Of a stretch of DNA of 64,000 bases, positions 10,161 to 20,942 are shown piece by piece. The notes beneath the pieces are model-generated. The model worked only from the letters and a program-made list of their open reading frames with translations. It made no database searches and was not told the DNA's origin. Source of the stretch: Stramonita haemastoma (Eukaryota; Mollusca; Gastropoda; Neogastropoda; Muricidae). The translations under genes and the position numbers were made by a program. How positions within the stretch are numbered: the stretch's first letter is position 1; every line of letters starts with the position of its first letter. Where the stretch lies: the NCBI GenBank assembly GCA_030674155.1, contig CM060329.1, forward strand, positions 19,707,496 to 19,771,495, written 5' to 3'.

Positions 10161-10960
10161 CTCTCTCCTCACTCCCACAGTCCTAACTGCCTACTTCACC
10201 CCACCCCACATCCTAGCACCCTTTTCCCTAAACTTCTACCAATCCTCCCAACCCTCAAAACTCAAATTTTGCCATTGTGTCAGCTAGTAACATCTAATCT
10301 ACCTGCCTGTGTGTCCACATGAGGGTCCAGGGTTAGTGTACAGGTTAGGATTAGTAAGAATACTTCGCATGGAAAAAAGGGAAGGAAGCACACAAAAAGG
10401 GAAGCGTGCAAAAAGGGGACACATGCATAAAGGGGACACATGCAAAAAGGGGAAAGAAGCATGCAAAAAGGGGGAGGGTTGCCAATCTGTTGGCTGGTCT
10501 GTGTGGGAAAGCATGTGGACATAGCAGCAGATAGAACTGACGGTACTTAGCTGTAGACACAACAATGTGGAGATCTATTCAAATTTTCTTTTAAAAATTA
10601 CTGGTCCTATCAATTGCTAAGGCTCTACTGTACTTGATTTTGTTTGAATTTCTAGTCCCAAATTTCCAGCTCTGCTGCCATCAAAGCTGCCTCAGGGCAA
10701 AGACTTGGGAATACAGTTTCTTTGTTTTTGTTTATCCTGCTAGAACTCCAAACTTTTGCTCAGGGTGAGATTTTTTTTTTGCATACGCAGCCCTACCATT
10801 TAGGTAGCTGCATTTGAACTTCAGGGATCCAGTTGGGAATTCAAACTTACCAATTTTGCTAGGACAGTCAGGAGGTACCTCCCTGCTCTTTTCGATTTTC
10901 AACTGTCCTGAGTTTTGCTTTTTAAAAAGAAATATATAATTTGATTTTCACGTCAAACTG
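10161..10960. other. Unassigned sequence with an ~18 bp minisatellite
   Basis: At 10370-10480 an ~18 bp unit (GGGGACACATGCAAAAA and variants) repeats about six times. The rest is AT-rich unique sequence. A TTTCTAG/TTTCCAG pair near 10655-10670 is acceptor-like, but no donor-bounded open block follows. No gene called. Confidence 0.45.
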
Positions 10961-10964
10961 GAAA

Positions 10965-11045
10965 GAAAGTGTAGGACTGAGAGTCGAACCCACAACCTCA
11001 CGGCGTTTGTAAAAAAAAGGCTTTAACCACCCAAAAACCCACTGA
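10965..11045 (-). mobile_element. tRNA-like SINE head fragment
   Basis: On -, GGGTGGTTAAAGCC resembles a pol III A box and GTGGGTTCGACTCTC a B box, with a T-rich insertion between. A cloverleaf is not evident, so this is more likely a decayed SINE head (similar in type to SINE-D at 18985) than a tRNA gene. Confidence 0.4.
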
Positions 11046-11202
11046 AGTATAAAAAAGGGGCCCACTTTTTTTTAAATGTAGGCTTCCAAAAGATCTATCA
11101 CCATCAACCACCCTCTTTTCTATCCCCATTGATCCTACTTGTGTCCTAACCCTCCTCCTAACACCTTTTCCCCAGAGTAACGCCCATGTCCCCTCTTTGA
11201 TT

Positions 11203-11610
<408 letters not shown>

Positions 11611-12129
11611 TTCTAACCAGAAACTATAAAATTTACACTGCAGTAAAATCATAGAAAGATAACTAGAGGTAGATCACCACATAAAATGCTTTACAATACT
11701 GTAAAAAAAAAAAGAGTATCATAAATCCTACTATCATCAAACAGACGGATAGCCTGCTGGTACCATATATTTTTTAATGCTTTTAAATGGAAGAGGAAGG
11801 AATAAAATAATTGTCAGACCTACAGGGTTTATTTCAACCATAATTATTGTCTTAGCTAATTCTTAAATCCCCCTGACTTTTTTTAATCTAAAAACTTGGT
11901 TGAAAATTCATCACAAAGTTTTCCTAGATACTAGGATGATAGTTTTTTTTTTCTAAATGATCTGATTCAAGTTTTAAAAAAATAAAAGGAAGAAAACCAG
12001 TATAATGATAAAAAAAACTACCACCATTTTAAGCCATGTCTACAAAATAATTCTCCTCTCTCAAACACTTGTCATTTAAAATACAAATCAGGAAAGAAAA
12101 CTTCAAATCACGACCATCATTAATCAGAT
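11611..12129. other. AT-rich unique sequence
   Basis: No repeat family, splice-bordered coding block or RNA gene recognised. Confidence 0.4.
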
Positions 12130-12345
12130 CAGGGGATGTCCTCTGCGGCGACGGCGACGGCGAAGGCGAATTCTTCTGCAACAGCAGTGATATCTTCTGC
12201 AGCGATGTCTTCTGCGGCGACGGCGAAGTCTTCTGCGGCGACGGCGAAGTCTTGTGTGCGGTGACGGCGAAGTCGTGTGCGGCGACGGCGAAGTCGTGTG
12301 CGGCGACGGCGAAGGCTTCTGCAGCGACGGCGAAGTCCTGGATGG
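12130..12345. repeat. ~21-24 bp GC-rich minisatellite
   Basis: Units of the form GCGGCGACGGCGAAGTCGTGT, seven to eight copies, a GC island in AT-rich surroundings. The multiple of three leaves several frames open on both strands (AVAAHDF repeats on -), so openness is no evidence of coding. Confidence 0.9.
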
Positions 12346-12424
12346 ATGGTGTTCTCACCTTCCTGCCAGAACACACGTCACAATCGTCAGTATCATCATT
12401 CATTATATCTGTTTTCTATTTTTG

Positions 12425-12490
12425 TTATTCCTCCGCTAGAGCTCCGAGGTTTATCAGAGATCGAGATTTTGCGTAAGCGACCGTTTTACA
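12425..12490 (-). mobile_element. SINE-D 3' segment
   Basis: GCTAGAGCTCCGAGGTTTAT and GAGATTTTGCGTAAGCGACC on + are the reverse complement of the SINE-D 3' region seen on + at 19380-19430. Confidence 0.6.
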
Positions 12491-12559
12491 TGTCTTTATG
12501 CCGATGGAAATGTTAAAAAAGTTAAAGTTTGGGAAATGGTTGTCTAGGCCCGTGATATT

Positions 12560-12688
12560 AGGCCATCGTGTGCCGGTGGGAACAGATGACAAGATTTACA
12601 AAACTGCATACACACGGGGACTGGATGTAAAAAAGCACATGAGTGGTTATTCCATTATCCTTGATATAAAAGAATAAATAGATAAAAA
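12560..12688 (+). mobile_element. SINE-A 3' half
   Basis: From GGCCATCGTGTGCCGGTGGG through GGGACTGGATGTAAAAAAGC to ATATAAAAGAATAAATAGAT. This copy gives the clearest alignment with the LINE tail at 9309-9362. Confidence 0.9.
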
Positions 12689-13114
12689 ATACTGATTTGC
12701 GCTATTTTGTGTTCCCTTGTTAGCTGTTGTCAGCTACACTAACTCCTTAACCATAAGCTTCAAACCTTTTTTGGTCTTCCAGAAACTGACTTCTTGCAGC
12801 TCATCCTATGCTGCAGCCTAGGCACTGCTGAAAGTGGTATCATAAACCAAATCATGCAATGCATTGCACTGCACTCACAAACCTGACGTCCTGTGATTTT
12901 TTCTTACCTTTCATCACACACTGATGGCGCTTGTTGACTGACAGTGTTAAAGGTCAAGCCAAAGTCTCTCCTTTGCTAATGTAAAAAAAAAAGAAAGAAA
13001 AAAAAATCAGTTTTCAGGATTATGCCGCTGGTTTATTTCTCAAAGCACACATATGTCGTGTTTTTTTATTCACTTATTTATTTATTACTATTTCTTATAT
13101 TGTATGATAAATTA
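12689..13114. other. Unassigned sequence, possible 3' flank of the - strand exon at 13219
   Basis: No repeat family recognised. If the - strand terminal exon at 13219 is real, this would hold its 3' UTR and downstream region. Confidence 0.35.
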
Positions 13115-13235
13115 TTACCAGTTGAAAAGGAGTTAGAATGCCATATGTCACTGTCAGATTGTTACATTATATTACCAGCTGGAGAGAAGTTACAATAGCA
13201 GATGTCACTGTCAGACTGTTAACTACACTCTGGAT
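13115..13235. repeat. Two-copy ~63 bp tandem duplication
   Basis: ATTACCAGTTGAAAAGGAGTTAGAATGCC... and ATTACCAGCTGGAGAGAAGTTACAATAGC... are adjacent diverged copies, each followed by TGTCACTGTCAGA. The second copy overlaps the stop of the exon candidate at 13219. Confidence 0.8.
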
Positions 13236-13395
13236 TAGGAGTTTTCATGTATGATTTTTCGAGTTCTTCACCATAAAGGCAACCATACTCCAACTTCAGA
13301 GGATTTTTCTCCATTAGAGTGCAGGATTCTTTGCCTCGAGCGTGTCCAGGCTGAAGACAAATCTCGACACCATTTAAAATGAACACCTTGGCCCC
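13219..13395 (-). CDS. Candidate terminal coding exon, cysteine-containing unknown protein
   Basis: On -, about 57 codons are open, from AKVFILNGVEICLQPGHARG through ESCTLMEKNPLKLEYGC to KTPNPECS and TAA at 13221-13219. Composition (four Cys, mixed charged residues, no low complexity) looks protein-like. The acceptor is uncertain. A good one (TTTCTGGCCCAG) lies about 40 bases upstream, but its in-phase reading meets TAG first, and from it a different frame (PKLCQLVIQ) is also open for about 53 codons. So the block is a plausible last exon with an unsettled frame. No family recognised. The neighbouring exon candidate is at 13467-13537. Confidence 0.4.
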   Translation of the reverse strand, partial: GAKVFILNGVEICLQPGHARGKESCTLMEKNPLKLEYGCLYGEELEKSYMKTPNPECS

Positions 13396-13466
13396 TAGCT
13401 TGTATCACTAACTGACAAAGCTTTGGCCTGGGCCAGAAAAAAAGGAATCAATGAATTTGATGTTAC

Positions 13467-13537
13467 CTCGTCACGTCCTACATGTGGTGCCGGATGACGT
13501 GTCTGGTCTTTGGCACTTGATTCCAGTCCTGGAGCTC
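13467..13537 (-). CDS. Candidate 71-base exon related to the downstream tandem cores
   Basis: On -, bordered by CCGCTTTCAG and CGAG|GTAACA, both good splice sites. With two leading bases it reads APGLESSAKDQTRHPAPHVG; in another frame ELQDWNQVPKT. Its acceptor and first 20 bases (GAGCTCCAGGACTGGAA) resemble the six exon-like cores at 13926-16760 (GGGCTGTGGGACTGGAA), so it may be the 3'-most, diverged member of the same duplicated series. Function unknown. Confidence 0.4.
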
Positions 13538-13854
13538 CTGAAAGCGGTTAACAAATCGTCAGTGACAGGGAAAATGTTCAGGGCTCTACTAGCTTAAATC
13601 CGATTTCATCCTATCACTTAAATAGATTAACATATTTTCAATATGGCTTTATCAGCTGAAAAAGACGTGGCTCATTATTTCCTATTTTGAACTACTAGCT
13701 CAAATCTAAGAGGATTTAATCTCATCAACTGGGGGGGGGGGGGGGGAACCTTCATTAAGTCCTTTTTAATATGTTTATTTCAGATTCACTCCATTTGTTT
13801 AAACTGCAAATAACACTTTGAAAACAAAAATTCATATTCACTCAAAGATGGATT

Positions 13855-16800
13855 TTATCTTTGGCTTTCAGAGCAGAATGACAACAAAGAGTTTAACATA
13901 CCTTTCTTTTTACCCATAGTATTACCACTCTTCCTCAAAGGACCCCAGTTTATGATGGTGGCCACTGCACACGGGATCCATGGTTCCCGTCCCACAGCCC
14001 CTGAAAGCAAGGCAAAATCAATCAGTACCACTGAAAATTCTGCTGGTTTTCTTGGACAAACATGTCAGACTCCTGACCAAGTTACTTAAAAAGAGACTGA
14101 ATTAAGAAATATATGATTTCCAAAGTGTACTAAAGACCCAGTTATTTACTTATTTATTTATTCTTTTATATCGAGGATATCTCATAATTACATTACGAGT
14201 TCAAATTTAATAGTTTCAATATTTCAAAACAAATTCGAAACTAGTACATAATTTTACATTTTCTATTTTTCAAAGTTATTTGAAAACAGCCTTTGTTTAA
14301 GTTGATGAATCAGTTTGCACAATGTTTAACAAAGAAAAAAGTGAAATGACCTTGATTTATATAATATGGTAACTTTTTCTCAACATTGAGGCGTACCAGG
14401 CAATTTATTTTTTAAAAAGCCGCCTTTGGTTTTCAGAGCCCAATGACAACAAAGAGTTTATCATACCTGTCTTTAAATCATAGCATTACCACTCTTCCAC
14501 AAAGGACCCCAGTTCATCATGGCTGCCACTGCACACGGGTCCACGGTTCCAGTCCCACAGCCCCTGAAAGCAAGGCAGTCCCAATCAGTACCACTGAAAA
14601 TTCTGGTTTTCTTGGACAAACTTGCAGACTCCTGACCAGGTTACTTAAAAATAGATTGAATAAAGGAATATATTATTTCCGAAGTATATGATAATGCCCA
14701 GTTACTTATTTATTTATGTATTTGGTATTTATCTATTTGTTTATTTATCTGTTTATTCTTTTATATCGAGGATAGCTGATAATTATATAATGAGTTCAAG
14801 TTTAATTGATTTAATATTTTTTAAAACAAAATCGAAACCAGGTACATAATGTTATATTTCATTTTCAAAATTATTTGAAAGCAGGCTTTTTAAGTTGATG
14901 AATCAATTTGAGAAATGTTCACAAACACAGAGCAAAAACTGAAATGACCTGGATTTACATATGTTTATCTTTTTCATCAACAATGAGGGATACAGGCAAT
15001 TTTTTTTTTTTAAACACCTTTCGTTTTCAGAGCTCAATAACAACAGAGTTTACTATACCTGTCTTTAAACCATAGAATCCACTCTTCCACAAAGGACCCC
15101 AGTTCATGATGACGGCCACTGCACACGGGATCCTTGGTTCTAGTCCCACAGCCCCTGAAAGCAAGGCAAAATCAATCAGTACCACTGAAAATTCTGCTGG
15201 TTTTCTTGGACAAACATGACAGACTCCTGACCAAGTAACTTTAGAAGAGACTGAATAAATGATTATTTGCAGAGTGTACCATACTGCCCAGTTATTTATT
15301 TATTTAGTATTAATTCTTTTATATCGAGAATAGCTCATAATTACATTATGAGTTCAAGTTTAATTGATTTAATATTTTTTAACAAAATTGAAACCAGAAT
15401 ATAGTGTTACATTTCATTTTCAAAATTATTTGAAAGCAGTCTTTTTTAAGTTGATGAATAAATTTTGCAAAATGTTCACAAACAGAAAAAAGTGAAATGA
15501 CCTCTATTTACACACGTTAGTCTTTTTCATCAACAATGAAGGATACGAGGCAATTTGGTGAAAAAAAAATCTTTGGCTCTCAGAGCCAAATGACAACAAA
15601 GAGTTTATACCTTTCTTTTACTCACAGCATTACCACTTTTCCACAAAGGACCCCAGTTCATCATGGCTGCCACTGCACACGGGTCCATGGTTCCAGTCCC
15701 ACAGCCCCTGATAGCAAGGCAGTCCCAATCAGTACCAATGAAAATTCTGCTTGTTTTTTGGACAAACATGACAGACTCTTGGCCAAGTTACTTAAAAATA
15801 GACTGAATTAAGGATGATTATTTACAAACTGTACTGTACTGCCCAGTTACTTTATAAGTTCAAATTTTAATCATTAATATTGATAGGTTTTTTTTTTAAC
15901 ACAACTCGAAGCCCGTACATATGTTACAAATCATCTTCAACATTTATCTGATGCAGGTTTTTTAAGTTGATGAATCAATTTGAAAAATGTTCACAAGCAC
16001 AGACAAAAAGTGAAATGACCGATTTACATAACTATGTTTATCTTTTTCATCAACAATGAGGGATACAGGCAATTTAGTATAAAAAATATTTTAAAAGGCC
16101 TTTGGCTTTCAGAGCCGAATGACAACAAAGAGTTTATCATACCCGTCTTTAAATCATAGCATTACCACTCTTCCACAAAGGACCCCAGTTCATCATGGCG
16201 GCCACTGCACACGGGATCCTTGGTTCCAGTCCCACAGCCCTGAAAGCAAGGCAGTACAGATCAGTAAAACTAAAAATTCTGCTGGTTTTCTTGGACAAAC
16301 ATGACAAGACTCCTGACCATGTTAGTTTAGGAAAGATTGAATGAAGGATTACCATTTACCTGTGGCATACTGTCCAGTTACTTTATGAGTTCAAAATTTC
16401 ATTGTTTCAATATTTCAAAATTGTCTCGAAACTTGTACATACTGTTATATTTCATTTTCAAAAGTATTTGAAAGCAGTCTTTTTTAAGTTGATGAATAAA
16501 TTTGCAAAATGTTTACAAACACAGAAAAAAAAGAAATGACCTCGATTTGCATAATTATGTTTATTTTTTTCATCAACAATGAGGGATACAGGCAATTTAG
16601 TATAAAAAAATAAAAAGGCCTTTGGCTTTCAGAGCCCAATGACAACAAAGAGTTTATCATACCTTTCTTTAAACCATAGCATTGTCACTCTTCCACAAAG
16701 GACCCCAGTTCATCATGGCTGCCACTGCACACGGAGTCCTTGGTTCCAGTCCCACAGCCCCTGAAAGCAAGGCAGTCCAGATCAGTAAAACTGAAAATTC

Positions 16801-16860
16801 TGCTGGTTTTCTTGGACAAACATGAGTCACCTGACCATGTCACTTTAGCCCATATATGCC
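13855..16860. repeat. Six tandem 520-590 bp units with an exon-like core
   Basis: Each unit has an AGAGTTTA(T)CATACC block, a 74-75 bp core, then CAGTACCACTGAAAATTCTG, CTCCTGACCAAGTTACTT and an AT-rich spacer. Spacers of the first three units contain TTCTTTTATATCGAGGATA, the end of the SINE-A/LINE tail. Cores on - are at 13926-14000, 14490-14563, 15080-15154, 15634-15707, 16166-16239 and 16686-16760. All follow CTTTCAG or a one-base variant; four end before GTAAT and two have mutated donors (15080, 16686). The 75-base copies read AVGLEPRIPCAVAAMMNWGP and the 74-base copies GLWDWNRGPVCSGSHDELG, so a one-base indel switches frame between copies. Confidence 0.8.
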
Positions 16861-16899
16861 CACTGTCCCATTTTTGGGATGCTGTGTGTATCATTTCTT

Positions 16900-16957
16900 T
16901 TTATATTGTTTTTATATGATTATTTCCATTATTATTATTTCTTTTTATATTATCAAT

Positions 16958-17001
<44 letters not shown>

Positions 17002-17040
17002 TATTAATATTATCATCATCATCATCATCATTCTCATTAC
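16900..17040. repeat. (ATT/ATC)n microsatellite
   Basis: Imperfect ATT, ATC and CAT triplets; low complexity. Confidence 0.9.
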
Positions 17041-17094
17041 TTACAGTGCGCGGTCTTGTGGGAGAGTCCTCCAGATGAATCCCAGGGTCAGAAG

Positions 17095-17250
17095 AGAATT
17101 CCTATGTGGTCCACGTGATACAGCCCCGTTGCTATAGCGATGACTCCTACATGGTCCACGTGATACAGCCCCGTTGCTATAGCGATGACTCCCAGGTGGT
17201 CCACATGAAACAGCCCCGTTGCTATAGGACGACTCCCATGTGATCCACAT
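17095..17250. repeat. 45 bp minisatellite, ~3.4 copies
   Basis: Unit GGTCCACGTGATACAGCCCC plus GTTGCTATAGCGATGACTCC and a short linker, at 17108, 17153, 17198 and 17242. The period is 45, 45, then 44 bases. Confidence 0.9.
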
Positions 17251-17339
17251 GACTAACCAGGCCAGGACCCATGTCAAATAAAGGGTGAGATGGAAGAAAC
17301 TGAAAGAAATGTTTGGAAAATTTGAGGGACGGCAGAGGC

Positions 17340-17500
17340 ACACTCCCTCATAACCACTGTCCAAAGATGATGTCACACTCCCTCGTGACCACTGTGCAAA
17401 GATGAGTCACACTCCCTCATAACCACTGTCCCAAAGATGATGTCACACTCCCTCGTGACCACTGTTCCAAAGATGAAGTCACACTCCCTCAAGACCAATG
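17340..17500. repeat. ~36 bp minisatellite
   Basis: Unit GTCACACTCCCTCGTGACCA plus CTGTCCAAAGATGAT, about five copies with CTCATAACC/CTCGTGACC alternation that suggests a two-unit higher order. Confidence 0.9.
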
Positions 17501-17850
17501 GCCCAAAGATGGGGCAACTCTTCCTCACAATCACCATCCCTAGGGTGAGGTAACTTTCTCATCACCGATCTCTCAAAAGCCTTTGAAGGTGGCGTCAGTG
17601 TTTAAACACCAAGACATCACTGTCACCGAGATTGCTCTCTACTTTGATCTCTTGGCTGTTTTGTCCCTAGTTTGAAATTTGGTTTTACTGTTTTTGTGGC
17701 CAGTTTGTTTTTCTTCTTAACTCATTTTATTTTCTAATGCTATGCTAGTTTGATTTTATTTCCTATTTTATCGTTTTTGGCTGAAAGTGTTTTTTAAATT
17801 TCATTTTATTTATTTTAGTCTGTCCTATTCTATTTAAATCTATCTTTTAG
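17501..17850. other. Unassigned, T-rich before an exon candidate
   Basis: No repeat recognised. The T-rich 17660-17850 stretch leads into the acceptor of the exon candidate at 17851. Confidence 0.4.
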
Positions 17851-17990
17851 CAAGGATCAGAGATGCAATCAGAAATGTGGTGCCCAGTGATCGTTCAAAG
17901 GCAACTGACAGTTCAGTTCAATGGCAGAGACATCGTCTGACAAAGAACTTTGCTGACAAAATCTGCACGGCTGGGATTCATGAACACTGA
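17851..17990 (+). CDS. Candidate terminal exon, basic unknown peptide
   Basis: Follows AATCTATCTTTTAG, a good acceptor. With two leading bases it reads RIRDAIRNVVPSDRSKATD, continuing through WQRHRLTKNFADKICTAG to TGA at 17988-17990. The 46 codons are rich in Arg, Lys and Asp and non-repetitive, unlike the minisatellites on both sides. No family recognised and no upstream partner exon identified, so it could be a chance open block. Confidence 0.35.
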
Positions 17991-17994
17991 GAAC

Positions 17995-18260
17995 TTTGGG
18001 GATAGCAGAATATCCCGAATCTGATTACTTTAGGGATAATAGAATAACCCCATTCTGAGATCTTCTAGGAAAGCAGAATATCCCCATTTCGAGAACTTAG
18101 GATAGAAACATCCCATTCCGAGAACCTTGGGATAGCAGAATATCCCCATTCCGAGAATCTTGGGGATAGCAGAATATCCCCATTTTGAAAACTTTGGGGA
18201 TAGCAGGATATCCCAATACGAAGAACCTTTGGGATAGCAAGACTATCCCCATTTTGAAGG
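17995..18260. repeat. ~33-36 bp minisatellite
   Basis: Unit GGGGATAGCAGAATATCCCC plus ATTCCGAGAATCTT, seven to eight copies. The unit contains the palindrome-like GGGGATA...TATCCCC, so each copy could form a small hairpin. Confidence 0.9.
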
Positions 18261-18559
18261 ATTAGGGTCAAACATATTCCATATCTGAAGTCCATGGAAA
18301 CAAAGCTCCATGAAGGCTTTGTTGAAACATTTCCTTCCTCCATTCCCTACCCTCTATCCAACAAAGGTCCAACTCAGCTAAAAACCAATGTGGATCACAA
18401 CATGGTGTTTGTGGCCAGAACGTCCGAGGTTGCTGAAAGGCTTCTGATAACAAAAAAAGGAAAAAAAATTACCGTAATTTAAAGAATAGTAAGAGAAGGC
18501 GTGCGCGCGCGCGCGCGCGTGCGTGCGTGCGTGGGTGCGTTTGTGTGTGTGTTTCATTT

Positions 18560-18900
18560 TTATTTATTTATTCTTTATATCGAGGATAATGGAATAAGCA
18601 CTCATCATGTGCTTTTTTACATCCAGTCCCGTGTGTATGCAGTTTTGTAAATCTTATCTGTTCCCACTGGCACACAATGGCCTACTCTAACGAAAAGCGA
18701 CAGGATTTAATATATGCGCAAGATGTTCTGCATGCGATAGCATAGGGGCCTTGGTTTATAGTCTCATCCGAAGGACTTTTGGGGAGAATGGAGTCAGCAC
18801 TGATGTTATCTCCAGGGGGAAAATCCCATCGACCTGGAATCGAACCCGGGTCGTCAAATTGCGAGCGCAATGTTATGACCACTAGGTTACCCCGTCCCCA
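18560..18900 (-). mobile_element. SINE-A, near full length
   Basis: On -: tRNA-like head GGGGACGGGGTAACCTAGTG with A box, B box GGTTCGATTCC, then the AGTTAACATCAGTGCTGA-type stretch, the core (GATGAGACTATAAACC), the body GTGTGCCAGTGGGAACAGAT, and the LINE-like tail with (TAAA)n at 18560-18575. A cloverleaf tRNA is not complete; this is a SINE promoter region. Its 5' end abuts (GT)n at 18904. Confidence 0.9.
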
Positions 18901-18903
18901 CAG

Positions 18904-18981
<78 letters not shown>
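18904..18981. repeat. (GT)n microsatellite abutting the SINE-A 5' end
   Basis: Pure (GT)n between the SINE-A head and the SINE-D head. Confidence 0.97.
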
Positions 18982-18983
<2 letters not shown>

Positions 18984-18984
18984 T

Positions 18985-19440
18985 GCGCGCAACTGAGTGG
19001 TTAACATCGTTTGACTTCAATCTCGTGGGTCCATATGGTCGTGGGTTCGAAACTGTGGCGTCTGTCCAATTGTGCAGACCTGCCAGTACCTTAACCTTCT
19101 CAGTGTATAGAGGCACATGCAGAAGATCAAATATCTATGTTAAAGAACCCATAATTAATGACAGTAACTCCCGAAGTCGGAATGTGGCTACCTAAATGAT
19201 GGGGGGAAAAAAACGTTTGCCTACGCAAAAATCTCATCATTGGTGAACCTCAGATCTCTAGTTGAGGACCACACAAAAATTGAAAAAAAAGTTATCCTTC
19301 AGTGGGTTATGAAAACACGACCATACCTATCGCACATTCCTGAAGTCGGAATGCAGCTACCTTCATGGTGAGACAAAAAACGTTCCCATACGCAAAACCT
19401 CACCATCGGCGAACCTCGGAGCTCTAGCCAAGATCGAAAA
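18985..19440 (+). mobile_element. SINE-D, tRNA-derived
   Basis: Head GCGCGCAACTGAGTGGTTAA (A-box type) and GTCGTGGGTTCGAAACTG (B-box type) spaced as in a tRNA. A conserved body follows with GTATAGAGGCACATGCAGAAG and GTTAAAGAACCC, then two related 3' blocks (GAAGTCGGAATGTGGCTACC at about 19175 and GAAGTCGGAATGCAGCTACC at about 19342), each followed by CGCAAAA and a CTCATCATTGGTGAACCT-like string. The doubled 3' block suggests a dimeric tail or a second truncated copy. Confidence 0.7.
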
Positions 19441-19654
19441 AACAAAACGAAATGTTAAAGCATTCTGGTACATAAAACGACCAGTGACTGTTGTGCCCTC
19501 ACTATAGTTGTAATGTTCATAATTTTGTCTGGGGACGGGATAACCTGGTAGTGAGAGCGTTTGCAATCTGACAACCCAGGATCAACCCCACGTTTCAGCT
19601 ACCATCCAGATATGCTCCTTCAAGGGGATTTCTCCTCTGGAGTTAACATCAGTA

Positions 19655-19968
19655 AAGGTAAATGTGAAGCTGACCCATAACCTAGGCGGTCGTAGGGGAG
19701 CAAGGCATCAGAGGCCTCAGCTTCTCTGAGGGTCAGCATATTGGGGGCGGTGCCCATCTCCTCTCACTCGCTGCTTTACCTTCCCTGACCCTAAAGAGGG
19801 CAGGTACACATTTACAGCTGGGTAAACTGGGGGGGGGGGGGAGCTGTACTGAAGCCAAGGCGAGCAAATGGTCACCCGTCCGATATCCAACTGGTAGCCA
19901 CGCTCAAGCTGCTTAAGTTGACTTGGGGAAAGCGAACGCTCTGACCACTGAGCTATCCCGCCCCCACC
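19655..19968 (-). mobile_element. SINE-C, full length (tRNA-5S chimera)
   Basis: On -: GGGCGGGATAGCTCAGTGGT supplies a tRNA A box. From CAACTTAAGCAGCTTGAGCG through GTTGGATATCGGACGGGTGA it resembles the internal promoter of 5S rRNA. The body carries TGTAAATGTGTACCTGCC and GGTCAGGGAAGGTAAAGCAG, ending in ACCTAGGTTATGGGTCAGC. A poly-C/G run lies at 19829-19840. Confidence 0.8.
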
Positions 19969-20039
19969 AACATCATTGCCGACTAAAATTTCACTCCACT
20001 CCCCCCAAAAAGTTGTTTGAATGAGAAAAAACCTAGCAC

Positions 20040-20290
20040 ACACGATTAACACCCGTTTTGCTTTTAGCACACAGAATATCTAGCACACACTATAAAACCC
20101 GTTTCGCTTTTCAAAAGGGTAGGCGATTGTGTGCCTGTGAGAATGGATGAGATACAATTTTTGACACACAACCACACTGGTATCGTGTTTGGACATCATC
20201 ACGCAAGTCAGAGTGTAGCTACCTTCCTGGTGGGTAAAAGCGGTCACATAGGAACAATCTCACCATTGATGAACCTGGGAGCTGAGGAAC
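20040..20290 (+). mobile_element. SINE hybrid: A body with D tail
   Basis: Starts with A-type body (TTTCGCTTTTCAAAAGGGTA, GTGCCTGTGAGAATGGATGA), then changes to TGGTATCGTGTTTGGACATC and the SINE-D 3' block (AAGTCAGAGTGTAGCTACCT ... CCATTGATGAACCTGGGAGC). A similar junction occurs in reverse at 52120-52335, so this is a subfamily and not one accident. Confidence 0.65.
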
Positions 20291-20535
20291 AAAAACAAAA
20301 GCAGATTGGTCAAAGGCCCTGCCAAGTGTTCAGACTTTCATGGTCGGCTTGTACGTTATGTCAACAGGCCTCGTGACCAGTGGTATGCAAGGAAATCTTA
20401 TCAGACATTTGGGCCTCTCCACCGGCTCCCCCTCTCTCTCCCTCACCCTCTCTCTCTTTCAACCACAAAGGCTTTGGTTACATTATTATAAAACCTATTC
20501 AGTACCTGTGTTTGCTTATCTATTCATTTATCTGT

Positions 20536-20886
20536 TTATTTATTTATTCTTTTTATACCGAAGATAATGGAATAAACACTCGTGCTTTTTTACATCCAGT
20601 TCCCGTGTGCATGCAGTTTTGTAAATCTAATATGTTCACACCTGCACACAATGGCCTACTCTTACGAAAAGCGGAGCAGGAATTAACGTGTGCGCAAGAT
20701 GGTCTGCGTGCATTCGCCTACGGGGCATCCCTTTAGATTCTGGTCTGAAGGACTTTTGGGAAGGACTTTTTGGGGGGGAGTCGAGTCAGGGCTGATGTTA
20801 ACTCCAGGAGAAAAATCCCCTGGACCTGGAATCGAATCCTGGTCGTCAAATTGCAAGGCAATGTTCTGAACTCTAGGCTATCCCGT

Positions 20887-20888
<2 letters not shown>
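20536..20888 (-). mobile_element. SINE-A, near full length
   Basis: Head GGGATAGCCTAGAGTTCAGA and B box AGGATTCGATTCC on -, core degraded, body and (TAAA)n tail present. A small AAGGACTTTTGGG duplication occurs at 20747-20772. The 5' end abuts (GT)n. Confidence 0.9.
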
Positions 20889-20928
<40 letters not shown>

Positions 20929-20942
20929 GGGGGGGGGGGAGG
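20889..20942. repeat. (GT)n and poly-G
   Basis: (GT)n followed by a G run. It is the second case of (GT)n at a SINE-A 5' end. Confidence 0.95.

Noticed and set aside
18820..18900. tRNA gene on -
   Set aside because: A and B boxes are present, but acceptor and anticodon stems do not form and the sequence continues into a repeated SINE body; likewise for 20820-20888, 23490-23567, 24440-24518 and 18985-19060.
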